Both the position numbers and the translations under genes were made by a program. The notes beneath the pieces were generated by a model, which worked only from the letters and a program-made list of their open reading frames with translations, was not told the DNA's origin and ran no database searches. A DNA stretch of 64,000 nt from an uncultured Desulfobulbaceae bacterium (GTDB lineage Bacteria; Desulfobacterota; Desulfobulbia; Desulfobulbales; Desulfocapsaceae): assembly GCA_903887485.1 (NCBI GenBank), contig CAISPV010000006.1:16805-80804 (forward strand), given 5' to 3'. Below are positions 25,662 through 34,212 of this stretch, one piece after another. Numbering within the stretch: position 1 is the first letter of the stretch; each line of letters begins with the position of its first letter.

Positions 25662-26137
25662 TATGTGGTATCATTTCGTGCCCTACTCATCCACTGGATA
25701 AAAAGGGAAAATCGTTGTCATAAAATAATGTTGTTATCTGGATGGTAAAACGGCACTCGGATCTGGTTGCTCTTTACACCCCAGGGGGTGATTCTTTTTT
25801 GGTGTCCATCGTGGAGCGAGTGACACTGAAAAACCATCCATGGTCGTCGTAACGAAATAGTCAGAAAAAACAGAGGTTTTTGCGTAACGACTCTTAACAT
25901 GCCAAGGTAGATATACCATAACGAACATCCTGTGCATACTGATTTCCCCGCTACCTTCCCTGTTGTCAAAAGAAGCGTCAGGGCTGATGATAGCTGCTTT
26001 TTGTTACGACGCTTGGGGAATCTGGTATAATCTGGTGGTGATCAATGAGTATAAGCCTTGCGGGCACCTTGCCGGTTTTCTTCTTTATTTCTTAAAATGT
26101 AAACAGAACCGCATCTCTGTTCAAGAAAAAAAGTATC
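25662..26137. other. 476-base gap with one dispersed repeat, no gene seen
   Basis: No ORF here looks like a protein I recognise; the short track ORFs have no convincing ribosome site. The segment contains four GTAACGA/GTTACGA words, a dispersed repeat copy at 25842-25896, and a TATAAT-like GGTATAAT at about 26029 that could serve the TauE gene at 26138. Confidence 0.5.
25842..25896 (+). repeat. Dispersed intergenic repeat, copy A
   Basis: Contains CGTAACGAAATAGTCAGA, then after about 14 bases GGTTTTTGCGTAACGACTC. The reverse complement of 58674-58722 has CGTAACGAAATGGTCAGA and GGTTATCTGGTAACGGCTC at the same spacing. The copies are about 70% identical over 50 bases. Confidence 0.6.
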
Positions 26138-26860
26138 ATGCTGATTCCGTTCTCTATAAGTGTTGTTTTTTTGCTGGCTGGTTTTGTCCAGGGCATGACC
26201 GGATTTGGCTCGGCCCTTGTGGCTATGCCATTATTGAGTCTTTGTGTTGACGTCAAAAGCGCTGTCCCTCTCTGTACCCTGAACAGCGTGGTGATTACCA
26301 CCTTTCTGGCCTTGAGGCTTAAAAAACACCTGGATTGGCGGAAGATTCTTCCCTTGTGTCTTGCCGCTATTCCGGGGATATTCGTGGGGATTACCTTGCT
26401 GAAAAAGGTTGATTCGGCGAGTCTCAGTATCGGGCTTGGCGTTCTTCTTATCGCCTATTCCTGTTATAGTCTTCTGATAAAGACCAGGCCGAGGACGATG
26501 CATCCTGCCTGGTCATATATGGCTGGATTTTTGTCAGGGGCCATTGGCGCTGCCTTCAGTGCTGGCGGGCCACCTACAATCATTTATGCGACACAGAGTG
26601 ACTGGAATAAGGATGAGATTAAGGCCACCCTCAGTGGGTTTTTTCTCTTTAATTCGTATTTTAATGCCATAGCCCATGCTGTAAGCGGCATGACTACCGT
26701 GTCTGTTCTGTCTTCGTTTCTCTATGCTGCCCCTTGTGTCTTGCTGGGAACGGTGCTGGGGTCTCTTTGTTATGGACGTATGGAAAAGGCGGTTTATCTG
26801 AAGGTGATATTTACCTTTCTGATCCTGATGGGTACAATGATGATTGTCAGTGCATGGTAA
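26138..26860 (+). CDS. TauE/SafE-family permease, short form
   Basis: 240-residue membrane protein with about seven to eight hydrophobic segments. The first half carries LAGFVQGMTGFGSALVAMPLL (about 10-29) and the second GFLSGAIGAAFSAGGPPTII (about 128-147), the paired signature loops of the family. It is shorter than the permease at 17841 and lacks its N-terminal extension, so it is a different subfamily, possibly with another anion substrate. No obvious ribosome site precedes the ATG. It precedes the glycan cassette, but I see no functional link to it. Confidence 0.85.
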   Translation: MLIPFSISVVFLLAGFVQGMTGFGSALVAMPLLSLCVDVKSAVPLCTLNSVVITTFLALRLKKHLDWRKILPLCLAAIPGIFVGITLLKKVDSASLSIGLGVLLIAYSCYSLLIKTRPRTMHPAWSYMAGFLSGAIGAAFSAGGPPTIIYATQSDWNKDEIKATLSGFFLFNSYFNAIAHAVSGMTTVSVLSSFLYAAPCVLLGTVLGSLCYGRMEKAVYLKVIFTFLILMGTMMIVSAW

Positions 26861-26934
26861 GTTACATGATATGGCTCCTTGTTATTTCAGGTGGGTAATG
26901 GTAGATGGGGCCGTTGAAGAAATGGTGTTTTTGG

Positions 26935-27287
26935 CCAGCACTACGGCATTACTGTTGGGCTGGATATATGCCAAAGCGACTGGGGGTGGTGATGGATTGC
27001 GACCTGCAGGATCGGTCAGGGGAAATTCCGCGCCTGTATTATGCCAAGGGACAAGAGGGTTATGACATTGCACAGCGTGGCGCACGGTGCGATCCGCTAC
27101 TCAAACATATTATCTCATGGCTGTTTTACAAGATATGCAGTTATCTGGCGGAGATTGAATACGACGGAGAAAGTGGCACCTTTCGTGTTATGTTCGCAAG
27201 GTGGTGGTGAATTTTCTTTGTATGGGCGAGCAATTGCGTTTCTTTGGTGGACTGGTGCCGTGGATGGGTTTCCCCCTTTCAGCATAA
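26935..27287 (+). pseudogene. Decayed family 2 glycosyltransferase fragment
   Basis: Three reading frames together spell the middle of a DPM1/GtrB-like glycosyltransferase. TALLLGWIYAKA in one frame corresponds to the family's 'AALTAGLDHA' stretch. The next frame has VVMDCDLQDRSGEIPRL, GYDIAQRGAR, SWLFYKICSYL and SGTFRVM. A frameshift near 27205 leads to [23 protein letters not shown] and a TAA at 27285-27287. The N-terminal third and the C-terminal membrane part are missing. It lies directly before the intact wbqC and GtrB-like genes and is probably a remnant of an earlier version of this cassette. Confidence 0.82.
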
Positions 27288-27315
27288 CTATGGAACATGC
27301 CAGGTATTGTCAAAA

Positions 27316-28026
27316 ATGACCCAATCAAGTGTGAAAAGAATCGCTATTCTCCAATCCAACTACATCCCCTGGAAAGGGTACTTCGACATGATTGCCGCCG
27401 TGGATGAGTTCATACTCTATGACGACATGCAGTATACGCGACGTGACTGGCGTAATCGCAACCAGATCAAGACGCCGCAGGGGGTGCAGTGGCTGACGGC
27501 TCCGGTGCAAGTGAAGGGGAAATATCATCAGAAGATTAAAGATACTGAGATTGACGGCTCAAACTGGGCAACAGCGCATTGGAAAGCATTGGTGCAGAAC
27601 TATCGCCGCGCGCCACATTTTGACGAAATCGCAATATGGCTCGAGCCGATGTACCTCGCTGAGCCTTATACGCAACTCACCCGGTTAAATCGCCGTTTCA
27701 TCGAAGCTGTCTGCAATTATCTGGGCATCAGGACGGTCATCAGTAATTCTTGGGATTATGCCCTGCTTGATGGCAAGACGGAACGCCTGGCCGATCTTTG
27801 TGAGCAGGCAGGAGGTACGGAATACATCTCAGGCCCTGCGGCCAAGGGTTACATCGAAGAGAGCGTATTTACTGAATATGGCATCAAACTGACCTGGTTT
27901 GACTACGCTGGATACCCCGAATATCCCCAACTCTGGGGTGAGTTCACCCATGGGGTCACCATTCTCGATTTGCTGTTCAACTGCGGCAAAGACGCGCCCC
28001 GCTATATGAGGTATGTCCGCTCATGA
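27316..28026 (+). CDS. WbqC-like family protein
   Basis: 236 residues from the ATG at 27316 (the track start at 27244 lies in the pseudogene remnant). It begins with the family hallmark [22 protein letters not shown], followed by [18 protein letters not shown]. WbqC-like proteins occur in O-antigen and other surface-glycan clusters and are thought to modify nucleotide sugars or attach amino-acid-like groups; the chemistry is not settled. Its stop overlaps the next start by 4 bases (ATGA), placing it in the same operon as the glycosyltransferase. Confidence 0.88.
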   Translation: MTQSSVKRIAILQSNYIPWKGYFDMIAAVDEFILYDDMQYTRRDWRNRNQIKTPQGVQWLTAPVQVKGKYHQKIKDTEIDGSNWATAHWKALVQNYRRAPHFDEIAIWLEPMYLAEPYTQLTRLNRRFIEAVCNYLGIRTVISNSWDYALLDGKTERLADLCEQAGGTEYISGPAAKGYIEESVFTEYGIKLTWFDYAGYPEYPQLWGEFTHGVTILDLLFNCGKDAPRYMRYVRS

Positions 28027-28952
28027 GGCTTTCTATTGTTGCAACACTCTACCAATCTGCGCCCGACATTACCGAGTTTCATCAACGGGCCAGTGCTGCT
28101 GCCAAGCAACTTGTGGGTGAAGATTACGAAATCGTTCTGGTGAACGACGGATCGCCCGACAACAGTCTCGATCTTGCCGTGCAGCTCACCGAGAGTGACA
28201 GTCATGTTGTTGTTGTCGATCTCTCCCGTAACTTTGGCCATCATAAGGCCATGATGACCGGTCTTGCCCATACCAAAGGAGAGCGGGTCTTCCTGATCGA
28301 TAGCGATCTGGAAGAAGAACCGGAATGGTTGATTCCCTTTGCCGGTCAAATGACAGATGAAAGATGTGATGTAGTGTTTGGTGTGCAGGCACAACGGAAA
28401 GGCAGTGTTATTGAGCGCTGGAGCGGTCAATGGTTTTACCGCTTTTTCAGGGCGTTAACAGGTATTGCTCTTCCTGAAAGCCTTGTAACCGCACGTTTGA
28501 TGACCCGTCGTTACGTCGATGCCTTATTGCGCCATGAAGAGCGAGAAGTCTTCCTGGCTGGCCTCTTTCATATCACGGGGTTTGCTCAACATCCTCAAAC
28601 AGTAAAGAAGCATAGTACCAGTGCAACCACTTATACCTTCCACAAAAAAATGTCTTTGCTGGTTAATTCAGTAACTGCTTTTAGCAATGCCCCACTGATC
28701 GGCATCTTCTATATCGGGGTATTGATCTCTCTCATTGCGATTTTCTATATCGCTTACCTGGCCATTCACTGGATGTTCCTCGCCAAGCCATTAAGCGGCT
28801 GGACCTCAGTCATGGCGTCGATCTGGCTTCTTGGCGGGATGGTCATCTCTTTTATAGGCGTGGTTGGCATTTATCTCTCAAAAATATTCTCAGAGACCAA
28901 ACGACGCCCCTACACCATCGTAAGGCAGATTTATGCAAAACACCAAAACTGA
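28023..28952 (+). CDS. GtrB/DPM1-like family 2 glycosyltransferase with two C-terminal TM helices
   Basis: 309 residues. A GT-A fold with VNDGSPDNS (about 40-48), [11 protein letters not shown] as the metal/nucleotide-binding acidic motif (about 97-107), and two TM helices near 230-255 and 265-285. This architecture transfers a sugar from a nucleotide to undecaprenyl phosphate on the inner face of the membrane. Which sugar is unknown; the nearby WecE and NeuD-like genes point to an acylated 4-amino-6-deoxy sugar. Overlaps wbqC by 4 bases and the methyltransferase by 20 bases. Confidence 0.9.
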   Translation: MRLSIVATLYQSAPDITEFHQRASAAAKQLVGEDYEIVLVNDGSPDNSLDLAVQLTESDSHVVVVDLSRNFGHHKAMMTGLAHTKGERVFLIDSDLEEEPEWLIPFAGQMTDERCDVVFGVQAQRKGSVIERWSGQWFYRFFRALTGIALPESLVTARLMTRRYVDALLRHEEREVFLAGLFHITGFAQHPQTVKKHSTSATTYTFHKKMSLLVNSVTAFSNAPLIGIFYIGVLISLIAIFYIAYLAIHWMFLAKPLSGWTSVMASIWLLGGMVISFIGVVGIYLSKIFSETKRRPYTIVRQIYAKHQN

Positions 28953-29568
28953 CCTGTTGATCGAGGTTGCCGAATACTACACATCTAAACTTGCCCAGCA
29001 TGGAGAAACACCTCGCGGTGTTGATTGGAATGGTGAACAAAGTCAAATGCTGCGCTTTGAACAACTAAGCAAAATTGTTGATACCTCAACTCAATTTTCA
29101 ATAAATGATCTGGGGTGTGGCTATGGTGCGCTCTACGACTTTCTTGCCCATAAATATGAGTCGTTTTCGTATTCGGGTTTGGATGTGGCCGAAGATATGA
29201 TTCGAGCTGCCGAGCAACGCAATCAAGATACAAGCAACGCTCGCTTTGTACTCACCAGCGAGCCTCAACAGGTTGCCGATTATGGCGTCGCCAGCGGTAT
29301 CTTTAATGTTCGTTTAGGCAGATCAGATGATGAATGGTGGTCTTATCTCGAAGCTACCCTTGACGTACTCGACCGTACCAGTCGTTTCGGCTTTGCCTTT
29401 AATTGCCTGACTTCCTATTCCGATGCGGATAAGATGCGCGATTACCTTTATTACGCAGATCCCTGTGCGTTGTTTGATCTCTGTAAACGTCGTTATTCGC
29501 CTAACGTGGCCCTGCTCCATGATTACGGGCTTTATGAATTCACGATTCTGGTAAGAAAACAGCCATGA
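28933..29568 (+). CDS. SAM-dependent methyltransferase (class I)
   Basis: 211 residues. The glycine-rich AdoMet motif is NDLGCGYGALYDFL near residues 57-70, followed by the acidic GLDVAEDMI. The target could be a sugar hydroxyl or amino group given the setting, but it cannot be read from sequence. It overlaps the glycosyltransferase by 20 bases and the NeuD-like gene by 4 bases, so it is firmly inside the operon. Confidence 0.88.
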   Translation: MQNTKTDLLIEVAEYYTSKLAQHGETPRGVDWNGEQSQMLRFEQLSKIVDTSTQFSINDLGCGYGALYDFLAHKYESFSYSGLDVAEDMIRAAEQRNQDTSNARFVLTSEPQQVADYGVASGIFNVRLGRSDDEWWSYLEATLDVLDRTSRFGFAFNCLTSYSDADKMRDYLYYADPCALFDLCKRRYSPNVALLHDYGLYEFTILVRKQP

Positions 29569-30230
29569 AAAAACCTTTAGTTATCTTCGGTTCTGGTGAT
29601 ATCGCCCAACTTGCCCATTTCTATTTCAGCACGGACTCGTCATACGAAGTTGTCGCCTTCACCGTTGACTCTGCCTATCTGAAGGACACAACTTTCTGCG
29701 GCCTTCCGGTCATTGCCTTTGAGGAAGTCTCCAGGCAATACGCGCCCGACTGCTGTGATTTCTTTATTGCTATCGGCTACTCCAAGCTCAATGCAGTGCG
29801 GAAGGAAAAATATCTGGCGGTCAAAGCAAGAGGGTACCGCTTAGCCAGTTTTATCAGTTCCCACGCCACCGTTTTGAATGATGGCTGTATTGGTGAAAAT
29901 TGTTTCATTCTTGAAGATAGCATTATCCAACCATTCGTGACCGTTGGTAACAACATCATGCTTTGGAGTGGAAGTCATATCGGCCACCACTCTACTATCA
30001 AGGATCATTGCTTCATTGCGCCCCATGTGGCCATTTCAGGAGGCGTGGAGATTGGCGAGCAATGCTTTGTCGGTGTGAATGCAACGTTACGTAATCATAT
30101 CAAGATCGGCGAAAAATGTCTGATTGGCGCTGGTGCCTTGCTGCTTGCCGATGCGGAGCCTGAAGGGGTTTACATCGGTACTGCAACAGTGCGTTCAAAA
30201 GTGCCAAGTTCGAAGTTGAGAAGGATATGA
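29565..30230 (+). CDS. NeuD/PglD-like sugar O- or N-acyltransferase
   Basis: 221 residues. The N-terminal half is a small Rossmann-like nucleotide-sugar-binding domain starting PLVIFGSGDIAQLAHFY. The C-terminal half is a left-handed beta-helix of hexapeptide repeats (for example IGENCFILEDSIIQPFVTVG and IGEQCFVGVNATLRN). PglD-type enzymes acetylate the 4-amino group of UDP- or dTDP-4-amino sugars with acetyl-CoA, which would fit the WecE product. The catalytic His is probably that of the GHHSTI stretch at about 145. Overlaps both neighbours by 4 bases. Confidence 0.88.
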   Translation: MKKPLVIFGSGDIAQLAHFYFSTDSSYEVVAFTVDSAYLKDTTFCGLPVIAFEEVSRQYAPDCCDFFIAIGYSKLNAVRKEKYLAVKARGYRLASFISSHATVLNDGCIGENCFILEDSIIQPFVTVGNNIMLWSGSHIGHHSTIKDHCFIAPHVAISGGVEIGEQCFVGVNATLRNHIKIGEKCLIGAGALLLADAEPEGVYIGTATVRSKVPSSKLRRI

Positions 30231-30619
30231 ACACTAATCCTGAGCACAAATACCACATAAAGTATGTCGAATCTTATGATGGAATAAACTGGCAAAGAGA
30301 TGGGCTTGTTGTCATTGTTTTTGCAAATGATCAAGAATTCGTAATCTCCCGCTCGTTGGTGATTCATGATAGGGATCGATGGAGGATGTGGTACTCCTTT
30401 CTTGGCCAATTTTGTCGTATTGGATATGCAGAATCAGAGAATGGTCGCCAGTGGAAACGACTTGATAGTCAAGGGGGTACCGACTTTCTAACAAATGGGG
30501 ATTCGAAAATGATCGAATCCCCATTTGTTTTTGACCATAAAGGTAAACGGTACATGCTGTATAATGATAACGGTTATGGCAAAACCGGCTTCAGCTTAGC
30601 AGTATTGGAGCAAGGATAA
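30227..30619 (+). CDS. Short beta-propeller (GH43/GH32-like) protein, possibly N-truncated
   Basis: 130 residues with three blade-like repeats: YVESYDGINWQRDG, SRSLVIHDRDRWRMWYS, GYAESENGRQWKRLD and SPFVFDHKGKRYMLYN. They resemble five-bladed glycosidase-like propellers found in surface-glycan clusters. Full-length relatives are about 300 residues, so this looks like the C-terminal half only, although it has a start codon that overlaps the NeuD-like stop (ATGA). It may be a remnant kept in frame by the operon, or a short functional variant. No catalytic acid triad can be assigned. Confidence 0.65.
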   Translation: MNTNPEHKYHIKYVESYDGINWQRDGLVVIVFANDQEFVISRSLVIHDRDRWRMWYSFLGQFCRIGYAESENGRQWKRLDSQGGTDFLTNGDSKMIESPFVFDHKGKRYMLYNDNGYGKTGFSLAVLEQG

Positions 30620-30993
30620 TGTCACGTCTTTTCGATTATCTTTATATCCTCGCAACAATAGGTTTTACCGTTTACGGGCAACTGATTATTAAGTGGCGTA
30701 TCACAAAATTGGGTCCGCTTCCAATAGACTTCCATGAGAAACTTAAATTTTTGATCGCACTTCTTCTTGATCCAGCAATCTTTTCCGGCTTCGTTGCTGC
30801 ATTCATAGCTTCGCTTGCATGGATGGCTGCCATGACCAAGTTTGATCTGAGTCATGCTTACCCATTCATGAGTTTGAATTTTGTAGTGGTGTTGCTGTTA
30901 AGTGGGTGGATTTTGAGTGAACCCGTGACGCTTCAAAAAACATTAGGCATCGCATTGATTGTGCTTGGAACGGTGGTGGCCGTTCGTGGTTAA
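30619..30993 (+). CDS. SMR/EamA-type small membrane protein, candidate glycolipid flippase
   Basis: 124 residues with four predicted TM helices, ending LGIALIVLGTVVAV. It resembles the EmrE-like half-size transporters of the ArnE/ArnF type that flip undecaprenyl-phosphate-linked amino sugars. Its TAATG junction with the upstream gene and its position behind a GtrB-like transferase support a flippase role equivalent to GtrA (inference). It ends with a 223-base gap in which I see no gene. Confidence 0.82.
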   Translation: MSRLFDYLYILATIGFTVYGQLIIKWRITKLGPLPIDFHEKLKFLIALLLDPAIFSGFVAAFIASLAWMAAMTKFDLSHAYPFMSLNFVVVLLLSGWILSEPVTLQKTLGIALIVLGTVVAVRG

Positions 30994-31216
30994 TTCCGGG
31001 TCAGTGTGTCGGTTACTGCTATCACATTCCTGTCTGATACGGGCTTCGTTTATTGCGGCGGTATCGTTCTTGTTTTTTTTTGTTTGCTCAATATGGGAGA
31101 CGAATGACGACGTTTTTGAATTGGCATTGACCGTTTTGGCGTTTCTCTGCCCGTGGGCGGCTCAAGATTACTGGTCGTTCGTAAGCCGATGATGATACAG
31201 AAGGACACATAGGACA

Positions 31217-32350
31217 ATGAATGTAAACAGTATCCCATTCAACAAACCCTACATGACGGGGCGTGAACTCTTGTATATTGCACAGGCGCATACGAACGGG
31301 CACCTTGCCGGCGACGGCATGTTTACAAAAAAATGTCATGCCTGGCTGGAGGCGCGCACCGGTACATACAAGGCATTGCTCACTCATTCATGCACGGCGG
31401 CACTTGAGATGGCAGCAATCCTCGCGGACATTCAACCGGGCGACGAGGTGATCATGCCGTCCTATACCTTTGTCTCAACAGCCAATGCTTTTGTGCTGCG
31501 CGGTGGTGTGCCGGTCTTTGTGGATATTCGCCTGGATACATTCAATATTGATGAGACGAAGATCGAGGCGGCCATTACGTCGCGCACCAAGGCGATCATC
31601 CCTGTGCATTATGCGGGGGTGGCCTGTGAGATGGACATCATCATGAATATTGCGCAGCGTCATAACCTGTTGGTCATTGAAGACGCCGCACAGGGGATTA
31701 TGTCCACGTACAAGGGCAAGCCGCTCGGCTCCATAGGCCACCTGGGTGCGTACTCTTTTCATGAGACGAAGAACATTATTTCTGGTGAGGGGGGGGCTCT
31801 TCTGATCAATGATGAACGCTTTGCAGAGCGTGCCGAAATCATTCGCGCAAAGGGTACCAATCGTGGCCAGTTTTTTCGTGGTCAGGTCGATAAGTATACT
31901 TGGGTAGATATCGGATCCTCGTATTTACCAGGAGAGGTGATCGCTGCCTTTCTGTGGGCGCAGATGGAAGAGGCCCAGAGCATTACGCAGAAGCGCATGG
32001 GCCTTTGGCAGCAATACCATGAAACTTTGGCGCCACTTGAAGAGGCTGGCAAGTTGCGACAACCCATCATTCCTGAATACTGTCAGCACAATGCACATAT
32101 GTATTACATTATGTTGCTTAACCTTAAAACTCGTACGCAAGTTATTGCGCAGATGAAAGGTGCTGGCATAAATACTGTATTTCACTATGTGCCGCTCCAC
32201 GATGCGCCATATGGAAAAAGACACGGACGTGCTCATGGCGATCTTCCGGTCACCCATATGGCTTCGGATTGTTTATTACGATTGCCATTGTGGCTGGGCG
32301 TCGAATCGCATCAACAGAAAATAGTGGATAAATTGTCAACCTGTTTTTAA
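31217..32350 (+). CDS. wecE: dTDP-4-amino-4,6-dideoxygalactose transaminase (WecE/RffA)
   Basis: 377-residue PLP-dependent sugar aminotransferase of the DegT/DnrJ/EryC1 family. Landmarks are IPFNKPYMTG at the start, TGTYKALLTHSCTAALEMAAI, GDEVIMPSYTFVSTANAFVL, the VEDAAQG-type IEDAAQGIMSTYKG, and the PLP lysine Lys185 in SFHETKN. Conservation with WecE is high throughout. It converts dTDP-4-keto-6-deoxyglucose and glutamate to dTDP-4-amino-4,6-dideoxygalactose. The rmlA/rmlB genes needed for the substrate are not in this window. It probably supplies the sugar used by the neighbouring GtrB-like transferase. Confidence 0.93.
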   Translation: MNVNSIPFNKPYMTGRELLYIAQAHTNGHLAGDGMFTKKCHAWLEARTGTYKALLTHSCTAALEMAAILADIQPGDEVIMPSYTFVSTANAFVLRGGVPVFVDIRLDTFNIDETKIEAAITSRTKAIIPVHYAGVACEMDIIMNIAQRHNLLVIEDAAQGIMSTYKGKPLGSIGHLGAYSFHETKNIISGEGGALLINDERFAERAEIIRAKGTNRGQFFRGQVDKYTWVDIGSSYLPGEVIAAFLWAQMEEAQSITQKRMGLWQQYHETLAPLEEAGKLRQPIIPEYCQHNAHMYYIMLLNLKTRTQVIAQMKGAGINTVFHYVPLHDAPYGKRHGRAHGDLPVTHMASDCLLRLPLWLGVESHQQKIVDKLSTCF

Positions 32351-32377
32351 AAAATACTCTAAGAATCAACGTGAATC

Positions 32378-33913
32378 ATGCAAAACAAGTTTATCTTTCT
32401 CGATAAACGGTTTGATGTTGAGCCGTCATATATTCGACTCTTTATAATAATTTTTATTACTGCTGTGCTTGCAAAAGGGTCTGTTGTTTTTCGTGGCCAT
32501 GCAATTGATGACTATGGCTTCATGACCGGTGTAAGCGCCAAAGGTTTTGAAGTGATTCTCAGCCAAGGTCGGTACATCTCGGCGGCAATCATATGGCTCG
32601 TTGATTCAATAGGTGTCAATATTATTGATATGTATTTTTCACTTGGGCTAGTGACATTATTTTTACTGACAGCTTTTGTAGTATCTATCTTGCGGTTTGT
32701 TGGATTAGATAAGTCACCAGCAGCAGGTATAGTAGGGGCCATAATTATAGCCCATCCGTATTTAACTGAAACGCTTACTTTTCGAATGGCGCTGCCCTCC
32801 TATTGCGTTGCTCTTATCTTTTCCATCATGGCATTGGAAATGGTAATTAAGAGTCCTGCAACTTGGGGCAATCGGGCATTGGCGCTATTGGCAACTCTTG
32901 CCATGCTCTTTACCTATCAAGTTTTTATAAATTATTTTGCGATTGCAATTATTTTTGCCTTTATCTACGGGCAAGTTTTGCATGTTCAGTCATTAGCTGC
33001 CAATAATGTTTATCGAGAGCGAGCAATAACATTAACAATTATCAGCACTATTTCCATTATTGCTTTTATGTCACTTATTTGGCTAACCAAAGCTCTGGGC
33101 CTAACCAAAGGGACAGGCAGAGCTGACCTTATAACCTTTGGCGAGATACCTCATCGGATAGAGCAGATCTCGTCTTCCTTGATGAGTATTTATTGGTCGG
33201 CTGAACATGTTTTTTCAGGATGGTTGAAAATACTGGTTGCACTAATGCTTGCAATATCATTGATAATAATTTTTTGGTATTTGCTAACTGGAAAGGACAA
33301 AAGAAATTCTATTAGTAATGTATCTCTTATTTTTTTTGCGTTTTTACTGCTTATCCCTGTTTCGATAGGAGTTATCCTGCCCTTTCAGAATTGGTGGCCG
33401 GTCCCTCGGGTCATTGCTCATGTCTCAATAATTATTGGATTGATTTTTCTCATGGCTGATTCGTGCATGTATGAGTCCGCTAACCGTTTTTTCAAGTCTG
33501 CTATTTTTATTTCCAGGACTATTGTTCTTATTGGATTTATCTTTTTAAGTAATCAAATCCTGGCTGATCAACAGAGGATTAACCAGTGGGATAAAATGAT
33601 GGCGAATCGGATAATTTCTCGTCTTGAAATGTATCCCAATTTTAGTGATGTCCATTTGGTGTATATCAACGGTGGTTCATGGGGCTTCCCCGCTAAGTTG
33701 AGAACAGTGCAGGGTGATATGAATGCATCTGCATTTCTTCCGGATTACTCAAAAGTTCCGTTGTTGTCAGAAGTGTCTGGGTACTGGCTTCAAAGAGCAG
33801 TAGGGGCCGAGGCAATTGTCGGAGAGGCTTATTGTAAGGATAGAGAGCCTTGGCCACACGCTGAATCGATAACTGTCGAGAATGATGTGGCTATCATTTG
33901 TTTAAAGAAATAG
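32378..33913 (+). CDS. GtrII-like membrane glycosyltransferase
   Basis: 511 residues with about ten to eleven TM helices and a C-terminal periplasmic domain of about 100 residues. The first loop has RGHAIDDYGFMTG followed by SQGRYISA, the D-D and GR pattern of GtrII-type (GT-C fold) glucosyltransferases. Such enzymes transfer a sugar from undecaprenyl phosphate to O-antigen on the outer face of the inner membrane. With the GtrB-like protein and the SMR-type flippase it would complete a three-part Gtr-style modification system. The gene is clearly AT-richer than its surroundings, a sign of horizontal transfer. The ribosome site is weak. Confidence 0.82.
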   Translation: MQNKFIFLDKRFDVEPSYIRLFIIIFITAVLAKGSVVFRGHAIDDYGFMTGVSAKGFEVILSQGRYISAAIIWLVDSIGVNIIDMYFSLGLVTLFLLTAFVVSILRFVGLDKSPAAGIVGAIIIAHPYLTETLTFRMALPSYCVALIFSIMALEMVIKSPATWGNRALALLATLAMLFTYQVFINYFAIAIIFAFIYGQVLHVQSLAANNVYRERAITLTIISTISIIAFMSLIWLTKALGLTKGTGRADLITFGEIPHRIEQISSSLMSIYWSAEHVFSGWLKILVALMLAISLIIIFWYLLTGKDKRNSISNVSLIFFAFLLLIPVSIGVILPFQNWWPVPRVIAHVSIIIGLIFLMADSCMYESANRFFKSAIFISRTIVLIGFIFLSNQILADQQRINQWDKMMANRIISRLEMYPNFSDVHLVYINGGSWGFPAKLRTVQGDMNASAFLPDYSKVPLLSEVSGYWLQRAVGAEAIVGEAYCKDREPWPHAESITVENDVAIICLKK

Positions 33914-34212
33914 GTTTTTTGGCTTTTCAAAAATTGACCACTATAGAGGATATCCGATGTCATAGAGACAAAAAGTATTCTCCTCGTTGTTTTGGATGGG
34001 TGATACATGATAATTTGTGGTTCCAGCCTTGAGCTAGAGCTCCGTCTGAGGAATTAAGCCCTTTCCTTTTTTCATGCTATTTGCAGTGATGCAACAGCGG
34101 GAACTAATTTGGTAAATGTCCTTGCCGATAACTGAATGGAGTTTACTCACCCAAAACAGCAAAGAGTCCATGATGCTTATTTGCATAAGCAGAAGAGATA
34201 TGAGGAAGAATT
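33914..34212. other. 299-base gap, nothing assigned
   Basis: No gene seen. It contains the palindromic word GAGCTAGAGCTC at about 34030 and, at about 34073, TTTTTTCATGC...GCAGTGATG, faintly like the dispersed motif at 35884 and 40861. Confidence 0.35.

Noticed and set aside
30959-31192. 77-codon hydrophobic ORF between the flippase and wecE genes
   Set aside because: It begins inside the upstream gene, has no ribosome site and resembles nothing known; the gap is left unassigned.
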